DNA of 64,000 nucleotides from Aulostomus chinensis (lineage: Eukaryota > Chordata > Actinopteri > Syngnathiformes > Aulostomidae): NCBI GenBank assembly GCA_037954235.1, contig JBBMOA010000001.1:29723074-29787073 (forward strand), given 5' to 3'. The notes below the pieces were generated by a model. That model made no database searches, was not told the origin of the DNA, and saw only the letters and a program-made list of their open reading frames with translations. A program made the position numbers and the translations under genes. Below, one piece after another: positions 1 through 14,700 of the stretch; the stretch's first letter is position 1; every line of letters begins with the position of its first letter.

Positions 1-3000
1 AAATGATGCTACAGTGATGTACTGAGAGTTGCTAAAAATGTCCAAATGATGCGACAGTGATGTAGTGAGAGTTGCTACGAACCGCAAAATGATGCTACCG
101 TCATATAATAAGGGTTGCTATTTACCTAAGAAATTATGCTACAGTGATGTGGTGAGAGTTGCTACGAACTTCAAAATGATGCTACAATGATGTAATAAGG
201 GTTGCTACGATCCTCAAAATGATGCGACAGTGATGTGGTGAGAGTTTCGACTAACCTCAAAATGATGTAACAGTGATATAGTGAGAGTTGCTACGATCCT
301 CAAAATGATGCTAAAGTGATGTAATGAGAGTTGCTACAAACCTAAGAAGTGATGCTACAGTGATGTGGTGAGAGTTGATAGTAATTTCAAAATAATGCGA
401 AAGCGATGTAATGAGAGTTGCTACTTCCTTAAGAAATTATGCTACAGTGATGTGGTGAGAGTTGCTACGAACCTCAAAATGATGCTAAAGTGATGTAATG
501 AGGGTTGCTATTTACCTAAGAAATGATGCTACAGTGATGTGGTGAGAGTTGCTACGAACCTCAAAATGATGCTCCAGTGATGTGGTGAGAGTTGCTACGA
601 ATCTCAAAATGATGCGACAATGATGTAGTGAGAGTTGCTACGAACCTAAGAAGTGATGCTACAGTGATGTAATGAGAGTTGCTACAAATCTCAAAATCAT
701 GGTACAGTAATGTCGTGAGAGTTGCTCCGAACCTCAAAATGATGCAACAGTGATGTAGTGAGAGTTGCTACGAACGTAAGAAATGATGCTACAGTGATGT
801 ACTGAGAGTTGCTACAAATGTCCAAATGATGCTAGAGTGATGTAATGACAGTTGCTACTTACCTAAGAAATGATGCGACAGTGATGTAATGAGAGTTGCT
901 ACGAATCTCAAAATGATGCTACAGTAATGTCGCGAGAGTTGCGACTATCCTCAAAATGATGCGACAGTTATGTAGTGAGAGTTGCGACGATCCTCAAAAT
1001 GATGCGATAGTGATGTGGTGAGAGGTGCTACGATCCTTAAAATGAGGTGGCAGTGATGTAGTGAGAGTTGATCGTAATTTCAAAATCACGCTAAAGTGAT
1101 GTAATGAGAGTTGCGACAAACCTAAGAAGTGATGCTACAGTGATGTGGTGAGAGTTGATAGTAATTTCAAAATAATGCTAAAGCGGTGTAATGAGAGTTG
1201 CTACTTCCCTAAGAAATGATGCTACAGTGATGTGGTGAGAGTTGCTACGAACCTCAAAATGATGCTACAGTGATGTAATGAGGGTTGCTATTTACCAAAG
1301 AAATGATGCTACAGTGATGTGGTGAGAGTTGCTACGAACCTCAAAATGATGCTACAGTGATGTGGTGAGAGTTGCTACGAACCTCAAAATGATGCTACAG
1401 TGATGTAGTGAGAGTTGCTACGAACGTAAGAAATGATGCTACAGTGATGTACTGAGAGTTGCTAAAAATGTCCAAATGATGCGACAGTGATGTAATGAGA
1501 GTTGCTACGAACCGCAAAATGATGCTACCGTCATATAATAAGGGTTGCTATTTACCTAAGAAATGATGCTACAGTGATGTCGTGAGAGTTGCAACGAACC
1601 TCAAAATGATGTTTCAGTGATGTAATGAGGGTTGCTATTTACCGAAGAAATGATGCTACAGTGATGTGGTGAGAGTTGCTACGAACCTCAAAATGATGCT
1701 ACAGTGATGTAATGAGAGTTGCTACGAATCTCAAAATGATGCTAAAGTAATGTCGTGAGAGTTGCGACTATCCTCAAAAAGATGCAACAGTGATGGAGTG
1801 AGAGTTGCGACTATCCTCAAAATGATGCTAAAGTGATGTAATGAGAGTTGCTTCAAACCTAAGAAGTGATGCTACAGTGATGTGGTGAGAGTTGATAGTA
1901 ATTTCAAAATAATGCTAAAGCGGTGTAATGAGAGTTGCTACTTCCCTAAGAAATGATGCTACAGTGATGTGGTGAGAGTTGCTACGAACCTCAAAATGAT
2001 GCTACAGTGATGTAATGAGGGTTGCTATTTACCAAAGAAATGATGCTACAGTGATGTGGTGAGAGTTGCTACGAACCTCAAAATGATGCTACAGTGATGT
2101 GGTGAGAGTTGCTACGAATCTCAAAATGATGCGACAATGATGTAGTGAGAGTTGCTACGAACCTAAGAAGTGATGCTACAGTGATGGAATGAGAGTTGCT
2201 ACGAATCTCAAAATCATGGTACAGTAATGTCGTGAGAGTTGCTACGAACCTCAAAATGATGCTACAGTGATGTAGTGAGAGTTGCTACGAACGAAAGAAA
2301 TGATGCTACAGTGATGTACTGAGAGTTGCTAAAAATGTCCAAATGATGCGACAGTGATGTGGTGAGAGTTGCTACGAACTTCAAAATGATGCTACAGTGA
2401 TGTAATGAGGGTTGCTACGATCCTCAAAATGATGCAGCAGTGATGTGGTGAGAGTTGCGACTAACCTCAAAATGATGCTACAGTGATGTAGTGAGAGTTG
2501 CTACGATCCTCAAAATGATGCTACAGTGATGTGGTGAGAGTTGCTACGAACCTCAAAATGATGCTACAGTGATGTAATGAGGGTTGCTATTTACCAAAGA
2601 AATGATGCTACAGTGATGTGGTGAGAGTTGCTACGAACCTCAAAATGATGCTACAGTGATGTGGTGAGAGTTGCTACAAATCTCAAAATGATGCGACAAT
2701 GATGTAGTGAGAGTTGCTACGAACCTAAGAAGTGATGCTACAGTGATGGAATGAGAGTTGCTACGAATCTCAAAATCATGGTACAGTAATGTCGTGAGAG
2801 TTGCTACGAACCTCAAAATGATGCTACAGTGATGTAGTGAGAGTTGCTACGAACGTAAGAAATGATGCTACAGTGATGTACTGAGAGTTGCTAAAAATGT
2901 CCAAATGATGCGACAGTGATGTAGTGAGAGTTGCTACGAACCGCAAAATGATGCTACCGTCATATAATAAGGGTTGCTATTTACCTAAGAAATTATGCTA

Positions 3001-3164
3001 CAGTGATGTGGTGAGAGTTGCTACGAACTTCAAAATGATGCTACAATGATGTAATAAGGGTTGCTACGATCCTCAAAATGATGCGACAGTGATGTGGTGA
3101 GAGTTGCGACTAACCTCAAAATGATGCTACAGTGATGTAGTGAGAGTTGCTACGATCCTCAAAA

Positions 3165-5046
3165 TGATGCTACAGTGATGTGGTGAGAGTTGCTACGAAC
3201 CTCAAAATGATGCTACAGTGATGTAATGAGGGTTGCTATTTACCTAAGAAATGATGCTACAGTGATGTGGTGAGAGTTGCTACGAATCTCAAAATGATGC
3301 TACAGTAATGTCGCGAGAGTTGCGACTATCCTCAAAATGATGCGACAGTGATGTAGTGAAAGTTGCTACGATCCTCAAAATGATGCGACAGTGATGTGGT
3401 GAGAGTTGCTACGATCCTTAAAATGAGGTGGCAGTGATGTAGTGAGAGTTGATACTAATCTCAAAATGATGCTGACAGTGATGTGGTGAGAGTTGATAGT
3501 AATTTCAAAATAATGCTAAAGCGGTGTTATGAGAGTTGCTACTTCCCTAAGAAATGATGCTACAGTGATGTGGTGAGAGTTGCTTCGAACCTCAAAATGA
3601 TGCTACAGTGATGTAATGAGGGTTGCTATTTACCTAAGAAATGATGCTACAGTGATGTAGGCAGAGTTGCTACGATGCTCAAACGGATGCTTCCAGTAAT
3701 GTAGTGAGAGTTGCTACAAACCTAAGAAATGATGCTACAGTGATGTAATGAGAGTTGCTACAAATGTCCAAATGATGCTAGAGTGATGTAATGAGAGTTG
3801 CTACAAATGTCAAAATGATGCGACAGTGATGTATTGAGAGGTGCTACAATCCTCAAAATGATGCTACAGTGATGTGGTGAGAGTTGCAACTTACCTAAGA
3901 AATGATGCTACAGTAATGTCGTGAGAGTTGCGACTATCCTCAAAATGATGCGACAGTGATGTAGTGAGAGTTGCTCCGATCCTCAAAATGATGCCAAAGT
4001 GATGTAAGGAGAGTTGATAGTAATTTCAAAATAATGCTAAAGCGGTGTAATGAGAGTTGCTACTTCCCTAAGAAATGATGCTGCAGTGATGTGGTGAGAG
4101 TTGCTACGAACCTCAAAATGATGCTACAGTGATGTCATGAGGGTTGCTATTTACCTAAGAAATGATGCTACAGTGATGTGGTGAGAGTTGCTACGAATCT
4201 CAAAATGATGCTACAGTAATGTCGCGAGAGTTGCGACTATCCTCAAAATGATGCGACAGTGATGTAGTGAAAGTTGCTACGATCCTCAAAATGATGCGAC
4301 AGTGATGTGGTGAGAGTTGCTACGATCCTTAAAATGAGGTGGCAGTGATGTAGTGAGAGTTGATACTAATCTCAAAATGATGCTGACAGTGATGTGGTGA
4401 GAGTTGATAGTAATTTCAAAATAATGCTAAAGCGGTGTTATGAGAGTTGCCACTTCCCTAAGAAATGATGCTACAGTGATGTGGTGAGAGTTGCTTCGAA
4501 CCTCAAAATGATGCTACAGTGATGTAATGAGGATTGCTATTTACCTAAGAAATGATGCTACAGTGATGTAGGCAGAGTTGCTACGATGCTCAAACTGATG
4601 CTTCCAGTAATGTAGTGAGAGTTGCTACAAACCTAAGAAATGATGCTACAGTGATGTAATGAGAGTTGCTACAAATGTCCAAATGATGCTACAGTGATGT
4701 AATGAGAGTTGCTACAAATGTCAAAATGATGCGACAGTGATGTATTGAGAGTTGCTACAATCCTCAAAATGATGCTACAGTGATGTGGTGAGAGGTGCTA
4801 CTTACCTAAGAAATGATGCTACAGTAATGTCGTGAGAGTTGCGACTATCCTCAAAATGATGCGACAGTGATGTAGTGAGAGTTGCTCCGATCCTCAAAAT
4901 GATGCCAAAGTGATGTAAGGAGAGTTGATAGTAATTTCAAAATAATGCTAAAGCGGTGTAATGAGAGTTGCTACTTCCCTAAGAAATGATGCTACAGTGA
5001 TGTGGTGAGAGTTGCTACGAACCTCAAAATGATGCTACAGTGATGT
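3165..5046. repeat. Tandem 911-bp higher-order duplication in left array
   Basis: Positions about 3165-4135 match 4076-5046 at an offset of 911 bp. Diagnostic variants shared at this offset are GATGTAGGCAGAGTTGC (3655 and 4566), TTGCTCCGATCCTC (3971 and 4882) and GTCGCGAGAG. Only scattered substitutions separate the copies by eye. The same diagnostic variants reappear near 8332 and 8650, so the block was later copied again. Boundaries are approximate, set where the match breaks. Confidence 0.85.
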
Positions 5047-7199
5047 CGTGAGAGTTGCTCCGAACCTCAAAATGATGCTACAGTGATGTAGTGAGAGTTG
5101 CTACGAAAGAAAGAAATGATGCTACAGTGATGTAATGAGAGTTGCTACTTACCTAAGAAATGATGCGACAGTGATGTAATGAGAGTTTCTACGAATCTCA
5201 AAATGATGCTACAGTAATGTCGAGAGAGTTGCGACTATCTTCAAAATGATGCGACAGTGATGAAGTGAGAGTTGCGACGATCCTCAAAATGATGCGATAG
5301 TGATGTGGTGAGAGGTGCTACGATCCTTAAAATGAGGTGGCAGTGATGTAGTGAGAGTTGCTACTAATCTCAAAATGTTGCTGAAAGGGATATAATGAGG
5401 GTTGCTATTTACCTAAGAAATGATGCTACAGTGATGTGGTGAGAGTTGCAACGAACCTCAAAATGATGCTTCAGTGATGTAATGAGGGTTGCTATTTACC
5501 GAAGAAATGATGCTACAGTGATGTGGTGAGAGTTGCTATGAACCTCAAAATGATGCTACAGTGATGTAATGAGAGTTGCTACGAATCTCAAAATGTTGCT
5601 ACAGTAATGTCGTGAGAGTTGCGACTATCCTCAAAATGATGCAACAGTGATGTAATGAGAGTTGCTACAAACCTAAGAAGTGATGCTACAGTGATGTGGT
5701 GAGAGTTGATAGTAATTTCAAAATAATGCTAAAGCGGTGTCATGAGAGTTGCTACTTCCCTAAGAAATGATGCTACAGTGATGTGGTGAGAGTTGCTACG
5801 AACCTCAAAATGATGCTACAGTGATGTAATGAGGGTTGCTATTTACCTAAGAAATGATGCTGCAGTGATGTGGTGAGAGTTGCGACTTACCTAAGAAATG
5901 ATGCTACAGTGATGTGGTGAGAGTTGCTACGAACCTCAAAATGATGCTCCAGTGATGAAATGAGAGTTGCTACAAATGTCCAAATGATGCTAAAGTGATG
6001 TAATGAGAGTTGCTAAAACCTAAGAAATGATGCTACAGTGATGTGATGAGAGTTGATAGTCATTTCAAAATCATGCTAAAGTGATGTAATGAGAGTTGCT
6101 ACTTACCCAAGAAATGATGCTAGAGTGATGTGGTGAGAGTTGCTACGAACCTCAAAATGATGCTCCAGTGATGTAATGAGAGTTGCTACAAATGTCCAAA
6201 TGATGCTACAGTGATGTAATGAGAGTTGCTAAAACCTAAGAAATGATGCTACAGTGATGTGATGAGAGTTGATAGTCATTTCAAAATCATGCTAAAGTGA
6301 TGTAATGAGAGTCGCTACTTACCTAAGAAATGATGCTAGAGTGATGTCGTGAGAGTTGCGACTATCCTCAAAATGATGCAACAGTGATATAGTGAGAGTT
6401 GCTACGATCCTCAAAATGATGCTAAAGTGATGTAATGAGAGTTGCTACAAACCTAAGAAGTGATGCTACAGTGATGTGGTGAGAGTTGATAGTAATTTCA
6501 AAATAATGCTAAAGCGGTGTAATGAGAGTTGCTACTTCCCTAAGAAATGATGCTACAGTGATGTGGTGAGAGTTGCTACGAACCTCAAAATGATGCTACA
6601 GTGATGTAATGAGGGTTGCTATTTACCTAAGAAATGATGCTGCAGTGATGTGGTGAGAGTTGCGACTTACCTAAGAAATGATGCTACAGTGATGTGGTGA
6701 GAGTTGCTACGAACCTCAAAATGATGCTCCAGTGATGTAATGAGAGTTGCTATGAATCTCAAAATGATGCTAAAGTGAAGTCGTGAGAGTTGCGACTATC
6801 CTCAAAATCATGCAACAGTGATTCAGTGAGAGTTGCGACTATCCTCAAAATGATGCAACAGTGATATAGTGAGAGATGCTACGAACCTCAAAATGATGCT
6901 AAAGTGATGTAATGAGGTATGCTATTTACCTAAGAAGTGATGCTACAGTGATGTGGTGAGAGTTGCTACGAACCTCAAAATGATGCTACAGTGATGTAAT
7001 GAGAGTTGCTATGAATCTCAAAATGATGCTAAAGTGAAGTCGTGAGAGTTGCGACTATCCTCAAAATCATGCAACAGTGATGTAGTGAGAGTTGCGACTA
7101 TCCTCAAAATGATGCAACAGTGATATAGTGAGAGTTGCTACGATCCTCAAAATGATGCTAAAGTGATGTAATGAGAGTTGCGACAAACCTAAGAAGTGA

Positions 7200-9125
7200 T
7201 GCTACAGTGATGTGGTGAGAGTTGATAGTAATTTCAAAATAATGCTAAAGCGGTGTAATGAGAGTTGCTACTTCCCTAAGAAATGATGCTACAGTGATGT
7301 GGTGAGAGTTGCTACGAACCTCAAAATGATGCTACAGTGATGTAATGAGGGTTGCTATTTACCAAAGAAATGATGCTACAGTGATGTGGTGAGAGTTGCT
7401 ACGAACCTCAAAATGATGCTACAGTGATGTGGTGAGAGTTGCTACAAATCTCAAAATGATGCGACAATGATGTAGTGAGAGTTGCTACGAACCTAAGAAG
7501 TGATGCTACAGTGATGGAATGAGAGTTGCTACGAATCTCAAAATCATGGTACAGTAATGTCGTGAGAGTTGCTACGAACCTCAAAATGATGCTACAGTGA
7601 TGTAGTGAGAGTTGCTACGAACCGTAAAATGATGCTACCGTCATATAATAAGGGTTGCTATTTACCTAAGAAATTATGCTACAGTGATGTGGTGAGAGTT
7701 GCTACGAACTTCAAAATGATGCTACAGTGATGTAATAAGGGTTGCTACGATCCTCAAAATGATGCGACAGTGATGTGGTGAGAGTTGCGACTAACCTCAA
7801 AATGATGCTACAGTGATGTAGTGAGAGTTGCTACGATCCTCAAAATGATGCTACAGTGATGTGGTGAGAGTTGCTACAAACCTCAAAATGATGCTACAGT
7901 GATGTAATGAGGGTTGCTATTTACCTAAGAAATGATGCTACAGTGATGTGGTGAGAGTTGCTACGAATCTCAAAATGATGCTACAGTAATGTCGCGAGAG
8001 TTGCGACTATCCTCAAAATGATGCGACAGTGATGTAGTGAAAGTTGCTACGATCCTCAAAATGATGCGACAGTGATGTGGTGAGAGTTGCTACGATCCTT
8101 AAAATGAGGTGGCAGTGATGTAGTGAGAGTTGATACTAATCTCAAAATGATGCTGACAGTGATGTGGTGAGAGTTGATAGTAATTTCAAAATAATGCTAA
8201 AGCGGTGTTATGAGAGTTGCTACTTCCCTAAGAAATGATGCTACAGTGATGTGGTGAGAGTTGCTTCGAACCTCAAAATGATGCTACAGTGATGTAATGA
8301 GGGTTGCTATTTACCTAAGAAATGATGCTACAGTGATGTAGGCATAGTTGCTACGATGCTCAAACTGATGCTTCCAGTAATGTAGTGAGTTGCTACAAAC
8401 CTAAGAAATGATGCTACAGTGATGTAATGAGAGTTGCTACAAATGTCCAAATGATGCTAGAGTGATGTAATGAGAGTTGCTACAAATGTCAAAATGATGC
8501 GACAGTGATGTATTGAGAGTTGCTACAATCCTCAAAATGATGCTACAGTGATGTGGTGAGAGTTGCAACTTACCTAAGAAATGATGCTACAGTAATGTCG
8601 TGAGAGTTGCGACTATCCTCAAAATGATGCGACAGTGATGTAGTGAGAGTTGCTCCGATCCTCAAAATGATGCCAAAGTGATGTAAGGAGAGTTGATAGT
8701 AATTTCAAAATAATGCTAAAGCGGTGTAATGAGAGTTGCTACTTCCCTAAGAAATGATGCTGCAGTGATGTGGTGAGAGTTGCTACGAACCTCAAAATGA
8801 TGCTACAGTGATGTCATGAGGGTTGCTATTTACCTAAGAAATGATGCTACAGTGATGTGGTGAGAGTTGCTACGAATCTCAAAATGATGCAACAGTAATG
8901 CCGCGAGAGTTGCGACTATCCTCAAAATGATGCGACAGTGATGTAGTGAAAGTTGATACGATCCTCAAAATGATGCGACAGTGATGTGGTGAGAGTTGCT
9001 ACGATCCTTAAAATGAGGTGGCAGTGATGTAGTGAGAGTTGATACTAATCTCAAAATGATGCTGACAGTGATGTGGTGAGAGTTGATAGTAATTTCAAAA
9101 TAATGCTAAAGCGGTGTTATGAGAG
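7200..9125. repeat. Second copy of the 2.5-4.5 kb higher-order block
   Basis: This stretch repeats the order of variants seen at about 2.5-4.5 kb with an offset of 4681 bp (for example the ATGCTACCGTCATATAATAA monomer at 2948 and 7629, and GATGTAGGCA at 3655 and 8336). Upstream of 7620 the offset is 4768 bp, because two monomers (87 bp) near 2860-2945 are absent here. A 2-bp deletion (GTAGTGAGTTG near 8382) shifts the offset to 4679 further on. Edges are estimates. Confidence 0.7.
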
Positions 9126-11790
9126 TTGCGACTTACCTAAGAAATGATGCTACAGTGATGTGGTGAGAGTTGCTACGAACCTCAAAATGATGCTCCAGTG
9201 ATGTAATGAGAGTTGCTACAAATGTCCAAATGATGCTAAAGTGATGTAATGAGAGTTGCTAAAACCTAAGAAATGATGCTCCAGTGATGTGATGAGAGTT
9301 GATAGTCATTTCAAAATCATGCTAAAGTGATGTAATGAGAGTTGCTACTTACCTAAGAAATGATGCTAGAGTGACGTGGTGAGAGTTGCTACGAACCTCA
9401 AAATGATGCTCCAGTGATGTAATGAGAGTTGCTACAAATGTCCAAATGATGCTACAGTGATGTAATGAGAGTTGCTTAAACCTAAGAAATGATGCTACAG
9501 TGATGTGATGAGAGTTGATAGTCATTTCAAAATCATGCTAAAGTGATGTAATGAGAGTTGCTACTTACCTAAGAAATGATGCCAGAGTGATGTGGTGAGA
9601 GTTGCTACGAACCTCAAAATGATGCTACAGTGATGTAATGAGAGTTGCTACGAATCTCAAAATGATGCTACAGTAATGTCGCGAGAGTTGCGACTATCCT
9701 CAAAATGATGCGACAGTGATGTAGTGAAAGTTGCAACGATCCTCAAAATGAGGTGGAAAATGATGTAGTGAGAGTTGATACTAATCTCAAAATGATGCTG
9801 ACAGTGATGTGGTGAGAGTTGATCGTAATTTCAAAATCACGCCAAAGTGATGTAATGAGAGTTGCTACTTTCCTACGAATTGATGCTTCAGTGATGTGGT
9901 GAGAGTTGCGACGAACCTCAAAATCATGCTACAGTGATGTAGTGAGATTTGCTACGAATCTCAAAATGATGCTACAGTGATGTAATGAGGGTTGCTATTT
10001 ACCTAAGAAATGATGCTGCAGTGATGTGGTGAGAGTTGCGACTTACCTAAGAAATGATGCTACAGTGATGTGGTGAGAGTTGCTACGAACCTCAAAATGA
10101 TGCGACAGTGATGTAGTGAGAATTGCTACGAACCTCAAAATGATGCTAATGTGATGTAATGAGAGTTGCTCCAAACCTAAGAAGTGATGCTACAGTGATG
10201 TGGTGAGAGTTGATAGTAATTTCAAAATAATGCTAAAGCGGTGTTGTGAGAGTTTCTACTTCCCTAAAAAATGATGCTACAGTGATGTAGTGAGAGTTGC
10301 TACGAACCGCAAAATGATGCTACAGTGATATAATGAGGGTTGCTATTTACCTAACAAATGATGCTACAGTGATGTGGTGAGAGTTGCTACGGACCTCAAA
10401 ATGATGCTTCAGTCATGTAATGAGGGTTGCTTTTTACCTAAGAAATGATGCTACAGTGATGTGGTGAGAGTTGCTACGAACCTCAAAATGATGCTACAGT
10501 GATGTAATGAGAGTTGCTACGAATCTCAAAATGATGCTAAAGTAAAGTCGTGAGAGTTGCGACTATCCTCAAAATCATGCAACAGTGATGTAGTGAGAGT
10601 TGCGACGATCCTCAAAATGATGCGATAGTGATGTGGTGAGAGGTGCTACGATCCTTAAAATGAGGTGGCAGTGATGTAGTGAGAGTTGCTACTAATCTCA
10701 AAATGATGCTGACAGTGATATAATGAGGGTTGCTATTTACCTAACAAATGATGCTACAGTGATGTGGTGAGAGTTGCTACGAACCTCAAAATGATGCTTC
10801 AGTGATGCAATGAGGGTTGCTATTTACCTAAGAAATGATGCTACAGTGATGTGGTGAGAGTTGCTACTAACCTCAAAATGATGCTACAGTGATGTAATGA
10901 GAGTTGCTATGAATCTCAAAATGATGCTAAAGTAAAGTCGTGAGAGTTGCGACTATCCTCAAAATCGTGCAACAGTGATGTAGTGAGAGTTGCGACTATC
11001 CTCAAAATGATGCAACAGTGACATAGTGAGAGTTGCTACGATCCTCAAAATGATGCTAAAGTGATGTAATGAGAGTTGCTACAAACCTAAGAAGTGATGC
11101 TACAGTGATGTGGTGAGAGTTGATAGTCATTTCAAAATAATGCTAAAGTGGTGTAATGAGAGTTGCTACTTCCCTAAGAAATGATGCTACAGTGATGTGG
11201 TGAGAGTTGCTACGAACCTCAAAATGATGCTACAGTGATGTAATGAGGGTTGCTATTTACCTAAGAAATGATGCTACAGTGATGTGGTGAGAGTTGCTAC
11301 GAACCTCAAAATGATGCTCCAGTGATGTGGTGAGAGTTGCTACGAATCTCAAAATGATGCGACAATGATGTAGTGAGAGTTGCTACGAACCTAAGAAGTG
11401 ATGCTACAGTGATGTAATGAGAGTTGCTACTAATCTCAAAATCATGGTACAGTAATGTCGTGAGAGTTGCTCCGAACCTCAAAATGATGCTACAGTGATG
11501 TAGTGAGAGTTGCTACGAACGTAAGAAATGATGCTACAGTGATGTACTGAGCGTTTCTGCAAATGTCCAAATGATGCTAGAGTGATGTAATGAGAGTTGC
11601 TACTTACCTAAGAAATGATGCGACAGTGATGTAATGAGAGTTGCTACGAATCTCAAAATGATGCTACAGTAATGTCGTGAGAGTTGCTACGAACCTCAAA
11701 ATGATGCTACAGTGATGTAATGAGGGTTGCTATTTACCAAAGAAATGATGCTACAGTGATGTGGTGAGAGTTGCTACGAACCTCAAAATG

Positions 11791-14700
11791 ATGCTAAGGT
11801 GATGTGGTGAGAGTTGCTACAAATCTCAAAATGATGCGACAATGATGTAGTGAGAGTTGCTACGAACATAAGAAGTGATGCTACAGTGATGGAATGAGAG
11901 TTGCTACGAATCACAAAATCATGGTACAGTAATGTCTTGAGAGTTGCTCCGAACCTCAAAATGATGCTACAGTGATTTACTGAGAGTTGCTAAAAATGTC
12001 CAAATGATGCGACAGTGATGTAGTGAGAGTTGCTTCGAACTGCAAAATGATGCTACCGTCATATAATAAGGGTTGCTATTTACCTAAGAAATGATGCTAC
12101 AGTGATGTGGTAGAGTTGCTACGAACTTCAAAATGATGCTAAAGTGATGTAATGAGGGTTGCTACGATCCTCAAAATGATGCGACAGTGATGTGGTGAGA
12201 GTTGCGACTAATTTCAAAATGATGCGACAGTGATGTAGTGAGAGTTGCTACGATCCTCAAAATGATGCTGCAGTGATGTGGTGAGAGTTGCTACGAACCT
12301 CAAAATGATGCTACAGTGATGTAATGAGGGTTGCTATTTACCTAAGAAATGATGCTAAAGTGATGTAATGAGAGTTGCTACGAATCTCAAAATGATGCTA
12401 CAGTAATGTCGCGAGAGTTGCGACTATCCTCAAAATGATGCGACAGTGATGTATAGAGAGTTGCTACGATCCTCAAAATGATGCGAAAGTGATGTGGTGA
12501 GAGTTGCTACGATCCTTAAAATGAGGTGGCAGTGATGTAGTGAGAGTTGATACTAATCTCAAAATGATGCTGACAGTGATGTGGTGAGAGTTGATAGTAA
12601 TTTCAAAATCACGCCAAAGTGATGTAAAGAGAGTTGCTACAAACCTAAGAAGTGATGCTACAGTGATGTGGTGAGAGTTCATAGTAATTTCAAAATGATG
12701 CTAAAGGGGTGTAATGAGAGTTGCTACTTCCCTAAGAAATGATGCTACAGTGATGTGGTGAGGGTTGATAGTAATTTCAAAATCACTCTAAAGTGATGTA
12801 ATGAGAGGTGCTACTTTCCGAAGAAATGATGCTCCAGTGATGTGGTGAGAGTTGCAACGAATCTCAAAATGATGCTACAGTGATGTAATGAGGGTTGCTA
12901 TTTACCTAAGAAATGATGCTACAGTGATGTGGTGAGAGTTGCTACGAATCTCAAAATGATGCTACAGTGATGTGTTGAGACTTGCTACGAATCTCAAAAT
13001 GATGCGACAGTGATGTAGTAAGAGTTGCTACGATCCTCAAAATGATGCTAAAGTGATGTAATTAGAGTTGCGACAAACCTAAGAAGTGATGCTACAGTGA
13101 TGTAGTGAGAGTTACTACGAACCGCAAAATGATGCTCCAGTGAAATAATGAGGGTTGCTATTTACCGAAGAAATGATGCTACAATGATGTGGTGAGAGTT
13201 GCTACGAATCTCAAAATGATGCGACAGTGATGTAGTGAGAGTTGCTACGAACCTAAGAAGTGATGCTACAGTGATGTAATGAGAGTTGCTACTAATCTCA
13301 AAATCATGGTACAGTAATGTCGTGAGAGTTGCTACGAACCTCAAAATAATGCTAAATTGATGTAATGACAGTTGCTACTTCCCTAAGAAATGATGCTAAA
13401 ATGATGTCGCGAGAGTTGCGACTATCCTCAAAATGATGCGACAGTGATGTAGTGAGAGTTGCTACGATCCTCAAAATGATGCTACAGTGATGTGGTGAGA
13501 GTTGCTACAAATCTCAAAATGATGCTACAGTAATGTCGCGAGAGTTGCGACTATCCTCAAAATGATGCAACAGTTATGTCGTGAGAGTTGCTACGATCCT
13601 CAAAATGATGCGACAGTGATGTGGTGAGAGTTGCTACGATCCTTAAAATGAGGTGGCAGCGATGTAGTGAGAGTTGATACTAATCTCAAAATGATGCTGA
13701 CAGTGATGTCGTGAGAGTTGATAGTAATTTCAAAATCACGCTAAAGTGATGTAATGAGAGTTGCTACAAACCTAAGAAGTGATGCGACAGTGATGTGGTG
13801 AGAGTTGATAGTAATTTCAAAATAATGCTAAAGGGGTGTAATGAGAGTTGCTACTTCCCTAAGAAATGATGCTACAGTGATGTGGTGAGAGTTGCTACGA
13901 ACCGCAAAATGATGCTACAGTGATATAATGAGGGTTGCTATTTACCAAAGAAATAATGCTACAGTGATGTGGTGAGAGTTGCTACGAACTTCAAAATGAT
14001 GCTACAGTGATGTAATGAGGGTTGCTACGATCCTCAAAATGATGCGACAGTGATGTGGTGAGAGTTGATAGTAATTTCCATATCACGCTAAAGTGATGTA
14101 ATGAGAGTTGCTACTTTCCTAAGAAATGATGCTACAGTGATGTGGTGAGAGTTGCGACTATCCTCAAAATGATGCGACAGTGATGTAGTGAGAGTTGCTA
14201 CGAATCTCAAAATGATGTTCCAGTAATGTAGTGAGAGTTGCTACGATCCTCAAAATGATGGTACAGTGATGTAATGAGGGTTGCTATTTACCTAAGAAAT
14301 GATGCCACAGTGATGTGGTGAGAGTTGCTACGAACCTCAAAATGATGCTACAGTGATGTGGTGAGAGTTGCTACGAATCTCGAAATGATGCGACAGTGAT
14401 GTAGTGAGAGTTGCTACGAACCTAAGAAGTGATGCTACAGTGATGTAATGAGAGTTGCTACTAATCTCAAAATCATGGTACAGTAATTTCGTGAGAGTTG
14501 CTACGAACCTCAAAATGATGCTTAAGTGATGTAATGAGAGTTGCGACAAACCTAAGAAGTGATGCTACAGTGATGTGGTGAGAGTTGATAGTAATTTCAA
14601 AATAATGCTAAAGCGGTGTAATGAGAGTTGCTACTTCCCTAAGAAATGATGCTACAGTGATGTGGTGAGAGTTGCTACGAACCTCAAAATGATGCTACAG

